Part shown: one piece after another, positions 10,700 to 22,756 of the stretch | Layout of the letters: each line of letters begins with the position of its first letter | How positions within the stretch are numbered: the first letter of the stretch is position 1 | Assembly (NCBI RefSeq): GCF_963678975.1 | Contig: NC_089277.1 | Span: forward strand, 22,351,440-22,415,439 | From: Dysidea avara | Lineage: Eukaryota > Porifera > Demospongiae > Dictyoceratida > Dysideidae | Length of the DNA stretch: 64,000 nt | Reading direction: 5' to 3' | Position numbers and translations under genes: made by a program | The notes under the pieces: model-generated | Databases searched by the model: none | Told to the model about the DNA's origin: nothing | What the model saw: the letters and a program-made list of their open reading frames with translations, nothing else

Positions 10700-11858
10700 A
10701 CAGTTAATAATTATTACATGATTAGTCCTAATTTTTGTTTAAATAATTCTACACAATTGGTTTCAATCGTATCATCACTCAGTTTATTCCATTTGGGTAC
10801 AGTTTTTAGTTAGTAAATTGTGTAGTATCTTATACAGTAAAACTAATCTTGCTTGTCTGTGATGTTCTTGAAGTGTTGGCCAATTTAATGATGTCAAAAT
10901 GTTGGTGATGCTATCTCTGTGGTCTCTTCTCCACGGTTTCAAAATGAGCAGCTCTATGCTGGACCATCTTAGTTGACTGATATAAGATTGGTGGTAAGGA
11001 TCCCATATTGGTGAACAGTACTCTAGAACAGGTATTACAAATTGTTTATATGCTAGTTCACGTAGGTGTTAGGGGCAGTGATGAAGATTTCTTTTTAAAA
11101 AGCCAATAGTTTTGTTTGCCTAATTACAAATGTAGTCTATGTGAGGTTTCCATGAGAGTTTGATGTAATTTGATTCCAAGATACAAGTGTTATTCTGTAA
11201 CTGCCAGTGGGATGCCATTCATTACATACGTGAACAAGCTCTTACTATGATGGTTTGAAACTTACATTACATTTGCTGATATTAAATGCTATTTGCCATT
11301 TGTCCGCCCATTTTGACAATGTTTTTAAGTCTTGCTGAAGTGATTGATGGTCAACTATACTATGGATAACTCTATAATTATATCAAGCAATCATCTGCAA
11401 AGAGTTTAATCTGGCTGCTAATACCTTCAGTTATGTGAACTTATGTCATTAATGTACAATAAAAAGAGGGTAGGACCCAAGACTGAACCTTGTGGTACTC
11501 CTTCACTAGGAGAAGAAAAGGAACCATTAATGACAACTTGTTGAGAACGATTGCTTTAAAAGGACTAACCATTTCAAAACCTTGCCTCAAATACCATAAA
11601 ATTCAATTTTAGCTGCTAGCAATCTTTTGTGCGGGACTTTATCGAAAGCCTTGGATAAATCTAGAATACCAACATCTACCTGGAGTTTGTTATTTAATGC
11701 TTTGGCAAAGTCATCAGTAACAGTAAGCAGCTGCGATTCGCAAGAATGCTTTGACCTAAAACCAAACTGACATGGAAGTATGGAACCAAAATGTCGTGTG
11801 TTTCCAAGTGCTTCATAATTTCACTTGTGAGCATATGTTCCATTACTCTGCAAATGAT
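10700..11858 (-). pseudogene. CR1-like reverse transcriptase fragment (copy A)
   Basis: Minus-strand frames carry MEHMLTSEIMKHLETHDILV, CESQLLL-like and LDLSKAFDKVPHKRLL-like sequence, FKPWRRDHRDSI and YSFLPRTVPLWNKLS-like C-terminal segments in the order expected for the RT domain and C-terminus of CR1/L2-clade elements. Many frameshifts. The upstream side is cut at 11858 by a deletion junction to the membrane-protein pseudogene. Partner: 37085-38920. Confidence 0.72.
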
Positions 11859-12621
11859 ACAATCTATGTAGTTCCAAGCACTTTCCAGCTTGTAATCTTC
11901 CAGGTGGATGAATTCTACCAAGGTAACGATAAGTGAACTGTAGAGCAAAATTTCTTCAAAAATTTGGGAATGTATTGGTATGGCTATGGTTGGACAACAC
12001 TTACAAAGTTTATTGCACAGTTCAGTAAATCCATCATTATTACCCCTTACATTAGTAAGTTCATCACTACGACCAAGAAATTGATTTATTCTTTGCCTAC
12101 AATCTCTTGCAAGCTGATAATTATCTTTAAGCAGCCAACAAGCACCAACTAAACCTTGCACAATTCCTATGATAAGGTAAACAGCAGCATTAGCCTTCCA
12201 ACCATCCTCAATAGTTTCTCTTATAAGATTATTGACAGAATAATTTGCCTGTACAACAAAAAAGCTAGAAGAGCTGTTTTGTATGCTATTCATAAACATA
12301 CATGTTCAGGCATTTCACTTAAGGAGAGATCTTCACAAGCATTTCTTATATTCTGTCTGATTGTTTTAATGTTCATTGATTTAGTGAAATTAGCCCTTCT
12401 TTCTGAATATTTGGATTAGCATTGAAATATTCATTACTGATTCCAGCAACTGCAGCAGTAGGGCTTTCCGGAAATCCAGCATCTGGAGCTTCAGGGATGC
12501 CCTCAATGTTCACTTCTGATGTTTGAAATCGTATAGATGGAAAATGAGGCAAAGTTACACTGGCTCTTCCACTGTGTGTATTTACTGAGACTACACTGCG
12601 AATACAACCTCTATTTGTCAT
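11859..12621 (-). pseudogene. 5' fragment of a multi-pass membrane protein gene (paralogue of 41433-42944)
   Basis: Residues 1-82 (12621-12373, starting MTNRGCIRSVVSV) and, after a frame change, residues about 115-248 of the intact gene are recognisable, with a few amino-acid changes. The coding sequence ends at ESAWNYIDC, where a ~3.6 kb deletion relative to copy B fuses it to reverse-transcriptase DNA; an open frame runs through the junction as IICRVMEHMLTSEIMKHLE. About 105 bp of upstream flank are conserved with the intact gene. The frameshift around 12370-12300 and loss of six membrane segments make it non-functional. Confidence 0.85.
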
Positions 12622-12727
12622 GCCTAACTCTTAATACTCTTTTATGTCTGTGATAAAATTAATGATGGAATTGCATTATATAGTAAATTTGTGTAAACAG
12701 TTGGTATTTCTCTGAATTGTAACACAT

Positions 12728-13168
12728 ACCCAACCTAACAAACAGGAACTAGAGACTTAAACGTTACTTAACCTACAGTAGCTAACAATAAAGTGAAACT
12801 GAACTGAACTCTCTAATAGAGTAAATAAAAGAAAAATCTGTAGCTGAACTCTCTAACCCTCTTTGTAGCTGAACTCTCTAATAAAGTAAATAAAAGAAAA
12901 ATCTGACATGTGGTCTAATAGTTAACCACATGATTTTTTATCCTATTAGACCACATGATTAATAATAAAAAATAATAAAAAATAATAAAAAATCATGTGG
13001 TCTAATCATCTGACATGTGTTCCCATTTTAAATAATTAAAAATAATAAAAATCTAATAATAATTTTATATACCCCAGGATTCAAACTGCAGGCTTTCCAA
13101 TATCTAATCATGCAGGTGCCACACTCAGCCTCCTACAGGAGGGATGGATTTTCTTCCAAGTATTTATT
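12728..13168. repeat. AT-rich repeats with ACATGTGGTCTAATAG hairpins
   Basis: Contains two early units of the downstream satellite (GTAGCTGAACTCTCTAA at about 12840 and 12865), a short inverted pair (CATGTGGTCTAATAG / CTATTAGACCACATG, 12907-12950) and AATAATAAAA tandem repeats. No gene seen. Confidence 0.5.
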
Positions 13169-13495
13169 ATCTAATCAAAAACAGCCAAGCTGTAAAAAAA
13201 AGGTGCGGCCCCCAAAAAGGCCATGGTGAAAAAAGATGTGAAATCCAAGGTGGCGGCCAAGAAATGGCTGTGATGGTAGGTTAATGGTAAAAATTTTAAT
13301 AACGACAATTCAGGTGAATTTGGTGCCAAGACCAAGTGGCACACAATTCACCTGAATTGTTGTTATTAAAATTTTTACCATTAACCTACCATCACAGCCA
13401 TTTCTTGGCCGCCACTTTGGATTTCACATCTTTTTTCACCATGGCCTTTTTGGGGGCCGCACCTTTTTTTACAGCTTGGCTGTTTTTGATTAGAT
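13169..13495. repeat. Near-perfect hairpin with ~150-bp arms
   Basis: 13169-13320 is the near-exact reverse complement of 13345-13495 (ATCTAATCAAAAACAGCCAA / TTGGCTGTTTTTGATTAGAT at the outside; GACAATTCAGGTGAATT / AATTCACCTGAATTGT inside), separated by a 24-bp loop. Transcription would give a long dsRNA stem. No terminal target-site duplication was found. Confidence 0.85.
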
Positions 13496-13709
13496 ATCAC
13501 TTCTTTTTGTATTTGTATACTGCAAAGCCGGCCTATGGCTGGCTTTGGGGCTTTTTTAACCCATGTGTTTTTTTATTTACCACAGGAAGAAGAAAAGAAC
13601 TTACAGAAGATTTTTAATACTTCAATTATTTTTGATTTTATTAGTAATTATACAAATTATATACATATATTTATTACATGCCCATTATTCCCCACGGGAT
13701 ATTTTTTAG

Positions 13710-15850
13710 CAGCTGATCTCTCTACTGGGTGACTTAAAATATAGCTGAACTATATACAGGATGGTTTCTTTGTAGCTGAACTCTCTACAAGGTGACCTCT
13801 TCTAGCTGATTTCTCTACAGGGTGATTTGTTTCTAGCTGAACTGTCTACAGGTTATTTGTTTGCAGCTAAACTCTCTACATCCATGGTGGTTTCTTTGTA
13901 GCTGAACTCTCTACATGATGGTTTCTTTTTAGCTGAACTCTCTACAAGGTGACTTCTTCTAGCTGAACTCTCCACAGGGTGATTTCTTTGTAGCTGAACT
14001 CTCTACATGATGGTTTCTTTGTAGCTGAACTCTCTACAAGGTGACTTCTTTTAGCTGATCCCGCTACAGGGTGATTTGTTTGCAGCTGAACTCTTTACGT
14101 GGTGATTTCTTTGTAGCTGAACTCTCTCCAAGGTGACCTCTTCTAGCTGATCTCTCTACAGGGTGATTTGTTTCTAGCTGAACTCTCTACATGTGATTTG
14201 TTTGCAGCTAAACTCTCTACATGGTGCTTTCTTTGTAGCTGAACTCTCTACATGATGGTTTCTTTGTAGCTGAACTCTCTACAAGGTAACTTCTTCTAGC
14301 TGATCCCTCTTACTGGGCGATTTGTTTGTAGTTGAAGTCTCTACATGGTAATTTGTTTGAGGCTGAACTCTCTACATGGCGGTTTCTTTGTAGCTGAACT
14401 CTCTACAAGGTGACTTTTTCTAGCTGAACTCTATACAGAGTGATTTGTTTGCAGCTGAACTCTCTGCATGATGGTTTCTTTGTAGCTGAACTCTCTATAA
14501 GGTGACCTCTTCTAGCTGAACTCTTTACATTGTGTCTAGTTTCTAGCTGATCTCTCTACAGGGTGATTTGTTTGCAGCTGAAATCTCTACAGGGTGATTT
14601 GCTTGTAGCTGAACTCCTTACATTGTGTCTAGTTTCTAGCTGATCTCTCTACAGGATGCTTTGTTTGTAGCTGATCTCTCTACAAGTTGATTTGTGTGTA
14701 GCTAATCTCTCTGCAGGTTAATTTGTTTGTAGCCGATCTCTCTACAGGGTAATTTGTTTGTAGCTGAACTATCTGTAAGGTGATTTGTTTGTATATACCC
14801 TGATCTCTCTGCAGGTTGATTTGTTTTAGCTGAACTTTCTACAGGGTGATTTGCTTGTAGCTGAACTCCTTACATTGTGTCTAGTTTCTAGCTGATCTCC
14901 ACAGGGTGATTTGTTTGTAGCTGATCTCTCTACAAGTTGATTTGTGTGTAGCTGATCTCTCTACAGGTTGATTTGTTTGTAACTGATCTCTCTACAGGGC
15001 AATTTGTTTGTAGCTGAACTCTCTATAAGGTGATTTGATCTCTCTGCAGGTTGATTTGTTTGTAGCTGAACTCTCTAAAGGGTGATTTGCTTGTAGCTGA
15101 ACTCCTTACATTGTGTCTAGTTTCTAGCTGATCTCTCTACAGGGTGATTTGTTTCTAGCTGATCTCTCTACAAGTTGATTTGTGTGTAGCTGATCTCTCT
15201 GCAAGTTGATTTGTTTGTAGTCGATCTCTCTACAGGGTAATTTGTTTGTAGCTGATCTCTCTGCAGGTTGATTTGTTTTAGCTGAACTCTCTACAGGGTG
15301 ATTTGTTTCTAGCTTATCTCTCTACAGGTTGATTTGTGTGTAACTGATCTCTCTACAAGCTGATTTGTTTGTAGCTGATCTCTCTGCAGGTTGATTTGTT
15401 TCTAGCTGATCTCTCTACAAGTTGATTTGTTTGTTGCTGATCACTCTAAAGATTGATTTGTTTGTAGCTGAACTCTCTGCAAAGTGTTTTGTTTGTAGCT
15501 GATCTCTCTACAGGGTAATTTGTTTGTAGCTGAACTCTCTGCACAGTGAGCTGAATTCTCTAGAGAGTGATTTAATTGTAGGTGAACTCTCTACAGGGTG
15601 CATGACTTGTTTATAGCTGAACTCTCTTCAGTGTGACTTGTAATGTTCTGAATCTCTACAGTGATATAATTGTAGCTTAACTCTCCACAGGGTGACTTGC
15701 TTCTTGCTGAACTGTCTATAAGATTAACTGTTTGCAGCTGAAGTCCCTACAGAATAACTTGTAATGTAATAGAATTCTATAATGGAGTAAATAAATTAGC
15801 TGAATGCTCTATTAGGGTGACTGTTCTATTAGAGTATCTCGATCTCGCAT
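13710..15850. repeat. 31-bp minisatellite (satellite array), about 2.1 kb
   Basis: Roughly 60-70 imperfect copies of GTAGCTGAACTCTCTACAGG plus GTGATTTGTTT. The left half has mostly GAACTCTCTACA; the right half is dominated by a GATCTCTCTACA variant and shows higher-order structure (the unit variant CTCCTTACATTGTGTCTAG recurs near 14610, 14862 and 15098). The array decays at its right end into TGACTGTTCTATTAGAGTAT, a motif dispersed through the window. Confidence 0.95.
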
Positions 15851-16640
15851 TTGCTACACGGAGTTGGCTTTCGAATCATAACTCAGTGGTTTGTAATCCA
15901 ATTCTTCTATACTACTGCAAGGACTTTCTATGAAGATTATTCCAGCTATGCACTGATTTTCAGCTCATTGCTCTTAGCGGTTTGCCTAGTAGGCGTAAAA
16001 ACTAATACTTTTTTATTACTAAAAATCGATCGCGTAATTGTGACACAGGTTGGGTTTTGTGTCATATCTCCGTGGTCTTAATCTCGATTCCTTTCAAACC
16101 ACCAAAAGGCACTCCTACGATGGTTACTCCATCTACATAGCAATTTTCAACTCATTCCATGAAGCGGTTTACCCTGTAGGCGTGACAACAAATTGATCTT
16201 TTGTTACGAGAATAATCGGTAATAACTCCTGAATCATTCATCGGATTTGCACCACATTTGATTCCAGGATTCGTCTTTGGACTTCCTTTCTGTGTGCCAA
16301 ATTTCAAGGCGATCGGAGCACGCGTTTGCGTTTTATAGCAATTTTTGCAAGTGTGCGAAAAGACGAATAAGAAAAAAAAAACGAAGAAAAAAAACGACAC
16401 TTTGGCCGCTCATATCTCGGAAATGGCTTGCGTGGTTTCCTTCAAATTTGGAATGTAGACTCCCCTAGCTGGCGGGCAACTCTGCAGCAAATTTGGTTTC
16501 AATCGGATAAGGTATCACCGAGATACAAAAGTGCGAAAATGACGTTTTCTTTCTTCCTGTTAATATACTCACGGTGTGGCGCGCCGGCTTCTTGGGCCAC
16601 ACGACACACTACCGTGTGTCTTGATTATGATTAGAGCTTT
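15851..16640. repeat. Dispersed repeat built of ~4 imperfect ~185-bp units
   Basis: Each unit starts with a CATAACTC / CATATCTC-like block and carries related downstream sequence (AGCGGTTTGCCTAGTAGGCG at 15975; AGCGGTTTACCCTGTAGGCG at 16162). The last ~480 bp recur at 24620-25450 (CTGTGTGCCAAATTTCAAGG, GCGTTTTATAGCAATTTTTG, CGACACACTACCGTGTGTCT). Translated ORFs here are by-products of the repeat. Confidence 0.75.
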
Positions 16641-18659
16641 ACAGTGACTAGCTCTGAATTATAACCAGCATGTATGTTGAGATATGTAAGTTTCTGCACA
16701 CACCTTTTCTTAAGTGTATATAGATAGAGGAGACTTGTACACATACCATCTATTCATGTGGTACTTTACTGCTTCATCTAAAGTTTCAATTGAGTAGTAG
16801 CTAATATTGCATTCTACTATAGTCATAACAAGTACACTGTAACTAAGGAGGTTGTGAACAAATACAATACCATTCATGACTCACATCACAACATTACTAA
16901 TGATTTGAGTAGCAGAATGCACTTCACAAACTTTAATTTGGTTGCAAAAAAAAATGACATATAGACACAACCCAACTGCATCATAACACTATAAAAAGCA
17001 ATTGACTATTTTGGTAACAGTTTGTGTATTTTCAAAAAAAAGCAGCCCTGTGTAGGGAATCTATAGCACATCATTTGCTTAGAATAGTACTGTGCACACT
17101 TCTTTACTACAATAACTCTCTGGCTAAGTAACAAGTTTCATCTGGTCTTTTTCATGTGGAGGACAAATTTTTGATGCATTGTGTGAGTAACTTTAATATT
17201 TCTATGAAGACAACAATCGTGCCTACGGTTTCATGGTGGATATAGCAATAGGATACAAAGATGAGCATCCCACAATAGTGTGGTAGGGAGATTGATTTGT
17301 AAAAGTCGATTTTCAAAAAAAATTCATATCTTAGCTAAGCCACCTTATTAAATTATACAACTACAATTAAAGTTGTTAAATTGAATTGAAGCAGGGTTCC
17401 AGCTACAAAAAGGAGTGAAACAAGAGAAATGAATTTAATTATGGTAGCTAATACAACATATTACGTGTCATATTACCAACATTTGTTCAATGCCAAAGTA
17501 GGGATTTCCAACTATCTATGTCATAATAGTTACCAGGGGCAGATCCAGGGTTTGGCAGGGGGGTGCACCATGACCAGGATAGTAAAAGATAAAAGGAAGG
17601 AAAACCTCAGAAGGCAGACTCTTGTCAGAACCAAAAAGGCACATACAGTCACATTCCACCAGTGAGTTTGTTATTGTGGCATGAAATGGTGGCTGTACAT
17701 GTGTGCTGCTTTATTTGGCATCTAGCCTTGTGACTGTGGTCAAACTGGCAAATCAGGTTCTGGTCATCTGTGAGTGTTTTCCTTTCCTACTCTGAATTTG
17801 ATGTTAGGTGGACTAAGACTACTCCGTAAAGGTGATTTTTGTCACAAATGATATTTCTAGGATATTTTTATGCCTGTATTTTGAGTTGTACCTGTATAGA
17901 GTGAATTAACCCTACTAACCAGCACTACTGTAGTTTGATATTATTATATAGCTGAAGATGCAAAAGTGAAAAAGAACCTAAAGTCGAATCTGATAATCTG
18001 TATTATAGTCTAGCTAGTAGACAAGATTGCAGCCATGAAAAATGTTAGCTATAAGTCAAAGTTTGGTATATATCATTTAAAGCATTCACTTTATTTTCAT
18101 GCAAAAGTTTAATTTTCAAAAATAATAATTATATGAGACCTGATTTTGGAAAATCTACGTTTTGGGAAATTTGTCAATTTTCTTAAGTCATCCATATCTC
18201 CTAGTGTGTGAAACTTCATATGTGGCAAGAAGGTTTCTAGAAGGGTTGTCTTGTACAAAAGTGCAAAACAAATTGCTCAAATTTTCAATTGAATTTTCCC
18301 ACAACTTTTGCTTGTGGCCAAATGGTAGGTTCTCAATGATCCAGTCATGCAATATAGTTCACTGTGTCAAGTGTAGTTACGGATTTTCAGAGTGGTAAGA
18401 ATAGAGAAATGAAAGGCTCTGGGCATGTCATCACTACTGCAGGGAAGAGTGGCATAGCTGATTGTGTGCATGGAGTTAAAACAATCACTTGTGATTAGTT
18501 AACACTAACGATTACCCAATGAACATGACCACAAAGCTGGATTAATGAGTGAGGAAACAGGTGGTGTGCTTAGGTGAGAGAATATAGGGAACAATACCTC
18601 ATAGATTGTAGTGGGTATAGTACAATGTGGAATATACAGAATTTCTTATCATATTTACA
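16641..18659. other. Intergenic DNA without recognisable genes
   Basis: Only repeat traces: a degraded foldback copy at 17385-17530 (GAGTGAAACAAG ... GCCAAAGTAGGGATT) and a single hAT-like terminus CAGGGGCAGATCCAGGG at 17536 with no matching partner end found. Nothing coding is supported. Confidence 0.5.
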
Positions 18660-19948
18660 AGGCCGGAGGAGACGGTCCGGTTGGTCAGGCCTGAGCCGGA
18701 CCAATAATCTGGAGTTGAACCAACTAGCTGACCAGCTCGAACTACATTACTCTCATGCAATCTTTGGACGATCACATATATACATGTAGCTACATACATT
18801 TTACAGATGTTATCGAAAATGCATGACACGAGTAGTCGCTTAGTTTCCCAGCCTATCTAAAGCACAGGACTACATATATAGTACCTCCAATTACCTTACA
18901 GTACAGCATAGCATTCGTATCATTTTGTACAGAAATGATTGTGGGTTCTACGTACAGTATCACGTGTACTGACAGTTGGCATTTATCACGTGAAAGGCAG
19001 GTGCCTTCTTTGATTCTAAACCAGCACACTTATAGGTCTATCACAATTCAATCTTCATAAAATAATCATTAGCATTCCTTGGCTTGTTTCTCTTGGCTTC
19101 TTTTACTGGGCGAAGGGCTGGCAGTGACAAACCAGATGACTCATTCCGCGGCAAGAAGCTGTACACCCATACATTACATGGTGGCCATCTGGATGAGATG
19201 TTGAGTAGAAATCACTCCTCTTCAACTACCCACTCGTCCTGTCGAGATACTGAGCAAACTCTCAGTCTCACCCACATCGCGCCATTTTCGAATACTGATT
19301 GGTCTCGTGACTGTCCACCAGTATATTTACGTAATGATCCGTTCACTTCATACAAACCAGTATAGTAGTATACTGTATTTTTGTAGCTGTGTAGCTTTTT
19401 ATTGTAGCTGTGTATAGTAATTATATCCTAGCTAAAGGGGGCCATACTGCATGGGTTCCCGGGGGGAAAGTTGCAAGTTGCTAGCTAGTTTTACTTAAAA
19501 ATTTAGCATCAATAAATTTTAATGCATTTTCAAGCCTTTAAATTGCAAAAATTCTGCAGCTCCCGGGGGTTGCACCCCCAGACCCCCATTGAACTTCTAA
19601 TTACTAGCTATAACTAAATGAACCATACAGCAAGTTTCATGCTGTGTCCCCTGTATGTCAGGTCTACAATTATACATAGTATAGAAAGTCTGAAGAACAA
19701 CAGATAGGCTTGAGCATATTTATATAGCTAGCTAGCAGTAAAATATCACTAAAAGTGCATATCTGAGTGTCTAATTTTCAAAAATTTCCTGTGGGGGCAT
19801 GCCCCCAGACCCCCTAGAATGCTCGTACTTCGCAGAGTGTGCTTCGCACACTGTGCAACAGCTCCTCTCTCATTGGCATGTATATAGTAGCATTTCAACA
19901 TTATAGTCAATGGCCTGACCAACTCAATTTTCCCTCCTCCGGCCCTGA
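18660..19948. mobile_element. Putative ~1.3-kb DNA element with GGCCGGAGGAG termini
   Basis: The left end AAGGCCGGAGGAG...GTTGGTCAGGCC and right end GGCCTGACCAACT...CTCCTCCGGCCCT are inverted. Internal blocks GGTTGCACCCCCAGACCCCC (19568) and GGGGCATGCCCCCAGACCCC (19793) are typical of MITE interiors. No target-site duplication is evident and no transposase is encoded. Confidence 0.55.
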
Positions 19949-20366
19949 TTTATTGCATCACAATACTTTACAATAACTATTATGCAACTCATCATGCACT
20001 CAGATGTGCTAACATCAATGACACTGATATAAACTCTTGCTGGAAACATTTGACTAGCACACTACATTGCAATCATTAATATCAAGAATATTGTACAATG
20101 ACACCATGAGCATAAATTTCTGTAAGGGGTTAGTAAATCTTGTACGTTAGGCCATACCAATTATTATTCATATGTTTCACAGATTGTTTTCCTTCTAGCA
20201 GTGATCTGGCAGGTCAAAAAAATAAAAATGTAAATAACTTCAGCTGCAATTTTATATGACTGCTCTATTAGAGTTTGACAGGTGCAAAAGCTAAAGTCCT
20301 TCCGAAAATAAAGTGATGGAACTCCATCTCCTTTCCTTTTGCTACTACACCTGTTATACTGCTTGC

Positions 20367-20813
20367 TAGGGACCCGCCGATTATGCTGGCATAATTATGA
20401 GCATAATAGGTGTCTGAAAGCATTGAGCATAATGCTAGCATAATAGGTAGAATATTTGTGTAATAATATGAATTCTTGCTTATCAAAATAGCTATCACAA
20501 AAAGATCGATATACTCTAATAGAACAGTCAGTAACTCTAATAGAACAATCATATAACTGACTGTTTATATTAGAGTATATCGATCTTTTCTGTGATATAC
20601 ATTTTGACAAGTAAGTTTGTGCTTCAGCCACTTATTATTTATCCATAAATTGGAAATTATTACTAGAGCATGGGAACTGAAGCATAAATAATTGGGCATA
20701 ATTTGAGCATAATGGGTAAGTATTGAGCATATATTTAAGCATAATAGGTAAATTTTTGAGCAGTGCAGCATAGCATAATAGGTAAAATTATGAGCATAAT
20801 CGGCGGGTCCCTA
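20367..20813. mobile_element. hAT MITE with 8-bp duplication CTGCTTGC
   Basis: Inverted termini TAGGGACCCGCCGATTATGC / GCATAATCGGCGGGTCCCTA, flanked by CTGCTTGC at 20359-20366 and 20814-20821. The interior is made of GAGCATAATAGGT-like subrepeats and a nested palindrome (20500-20600) with AAAGATCGATATACTCTAAT in both orientations. Confidence 0.92.
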
Positions 20814-21127
20814 CTGCTTGCACAATATTTAATAAAGAGACTACAGCCATATTAGCAATCTATTAAAGATTTTACGTGATTTTCATTTATTTTTGGGTTT
20901 TCCAAATCATTTCGCTACCACATAAGATTAATAATAGTCGTTATTGTTATTATCTACTTTACCAGTTAGGCACTATAGTCATGGCCTTGAGAGAATCTGT
21001 AAATCTTAAATCTCGAAATTGATCTGAGTTTCCAGTTATCTACATACTATTAATGAGATTGCCATTTTGCAACAATTTAATCTTCACTATAGCTATAAAT
21101 CTCTACGGATAGTGACATCATCACAGG

Positions 21128-21462
21128 GGCACACGGAGATGGGTTTCCAGGGGTTTCAGGAAACCCCTTTGGATTTTACACTGTACTTGAAACATTAAGA
21201 AATTGAAACATCAGGCAGCTAGAGTTCCAGAATCTGGAATCTGTCATGGAACAGGACAATTTTAAACTTTTATCTTAGTTAAATAACGGTTTTTCACATT
21301 ATAGAAACACTTATATATATAGCATTGTTCTGGATTATGATTTTGGTGAAAAGATTGAGATACTCTAATAAAAGCAGTCAGGCAATATAAACTACTTTAA
21401 TGTAACAGTCACTTAACTCTAGTGGAAACCCCTTTTCAAAATACCTGCATATGCCCTTGTCA
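21128..21462. mobile_element. Probable degraded hAT-like MITE
   Basis: Weakly inverted ends (CAGGGGCACACGG / TATGCCCTTG) enclose paired GGGTTTCCAGGGG and AACCCCTTTTC-type segments and two copies of the ACTCTAATA...CAGTCA motif. No convincing target-site duplication. Confidence 0.35.
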
Positions 21463-21744
21463 TCTCTTGCCATAAAAATGCTTATAGTATAATACAGAAT
21501 AATATATGTTTCGGCCCTAATAGGTAGCAATCAACAGTATATCATGCAGTGATAAATTTCTATGTACAGTATTAAATCGTGATTATATTATAATTGCTTT
21601 TATATCATACTATATATTATGATAATTAAAGTGCGGGGGAAAAATTTACTGATATTAAGTTTAGGTACAGTACAACAAAGTTTATTTTCTTCAATAGAGT
21701 AGGATAGGTGGGGCTATGTTGTATTGTATTGCTACTTTTGTGAT

Positions 21745-21845
21745 ATAGTTATATCCTGTGGTGATATCATAGTTATTACACATGTACAAGTCTGAGGTGA
21801 AGTTGAGGATGAGTGTAATAAAAATGATATCACACAAGTATAGGT
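21745..21845. repeat. Small inverted-repeat MITE, same family as 56060-56210
   Basis: GTGATATCATAGTTATTACA and TGTAATAAAAATGATATCAC are inverted around a loop containing GAGGTGAAGTTGAGGATGAG. The copy at 56060-56210 shows the same arrangement with ATGATATCATTGTTATTATA. Confidence 0.6.
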
Positions 21846-22756
21846 TGTTTCGTTAATATCCCAGAGCACATGAGTACATGACAGTTTATGGATAATGATA
21901 TTAATAAAGTAAGTTCTTGTTTGAGTCCTTTGTAAGTTTGCTCAAGATTTAGTCCTTGTAGTTACTATTATATACAGGCTATAAATTGTGGTGATGGTTA
22001 TTTTTACAAGAAACAGTGTCCAGAGATATGATTTGCCTTTGTCTAGACTGGTTTACATGGCATGCAAGGGCTAAAAAGTGGTGAAGATTACTCCCGAGAT
22101 AGCCTTGAAAGAATATCCATACACTGATCACGGGAGTGACTGAATAGACAGACTGTCTCTGTTTCTTGACATTTAATCCATTGCAATAGTACAGTATGCC
22201 AGAGTGTAAAACAATGCCATTCACAATTGATATGATGTCATAAACCAGTCTTTGGCTTGACCACAGGGTGATAAGTAAGTCATCACTGGGTGATAATGTA
22301 GTTGCTTTGCCTGGCTGTATGGTAGTTATTGCTTAGTGTGGCATTGACATTCCCACACACTGGGATTTAATGCTGATGTATATATCATATTTTACTGTAT
22401 TGAAAGTGTGCAATAATCATAGGTGATATGTGAAATATTGCACATCACTAATTGTAGACAATTTTTTGTTTGTTGCAGATCCCATTAAATTACTAAAACC
22501 CCATAAGATATTGCATGTATCAAATCATGAAAATTATACACATAAATTGACTTATGGTTGTAACATTCTTTATAATTATAATATATGCAAGCACATGCTG
22601 TTTGAGAATTCAACAATAATAGAAACACAATATAATCACAGCATGTACTTATATGTATATGTTACAACATATGTATTTCTGTCACATTAAAAAGCATAAT
22701 ATATAAAACAGTGATACATTGTATTCTGTATAATATTATTTTAGCCATTAATCTAA

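Larger units (their letters stand above)
1745..12727. repeat. Large duplication, copy A (partner at 30485-43052)
   Basis: Blocks in the same order and orientation recur about 29 kb away: 1757-2063 with 30498-31115; 2655-2738 with 31128-31740; 6554-6590 with 31752-31783; 6590-8550 with 33785-35340; 8800-10690 with 35585-37080; 10690-11858 with 37085-38555; 11859-12727 with 42198-43052. The copies are clearly diverged by substitutions and small indels. Almost every large gap between blocks is a transposon present in only one copy. It contains a truncated membrane-protein gene (5' end and its upstream flank) plus older retroelement fragments that must predate the duplication. Confidence 0.85.

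Noticed and set aside
13710..15850. Regularly spaced repeats that could suggest a CRISPR-like array
   Set aside because: Units are contiguous with no unique spacers and the DNA is clearly animal; it is a minisatellite.
16428..16634. 68-codon ORF at the end of the 185-bp-unit repeat
   Set aside because: The same sequence recurs at 25265-25450 with a different frame, so it is a by-product of the repeat.
19084..19365. 93-codon plus-strand ORF inside the 18660-19948 element
   Set aside because: No domain, no splice context, and it lies within a repeat-like element.
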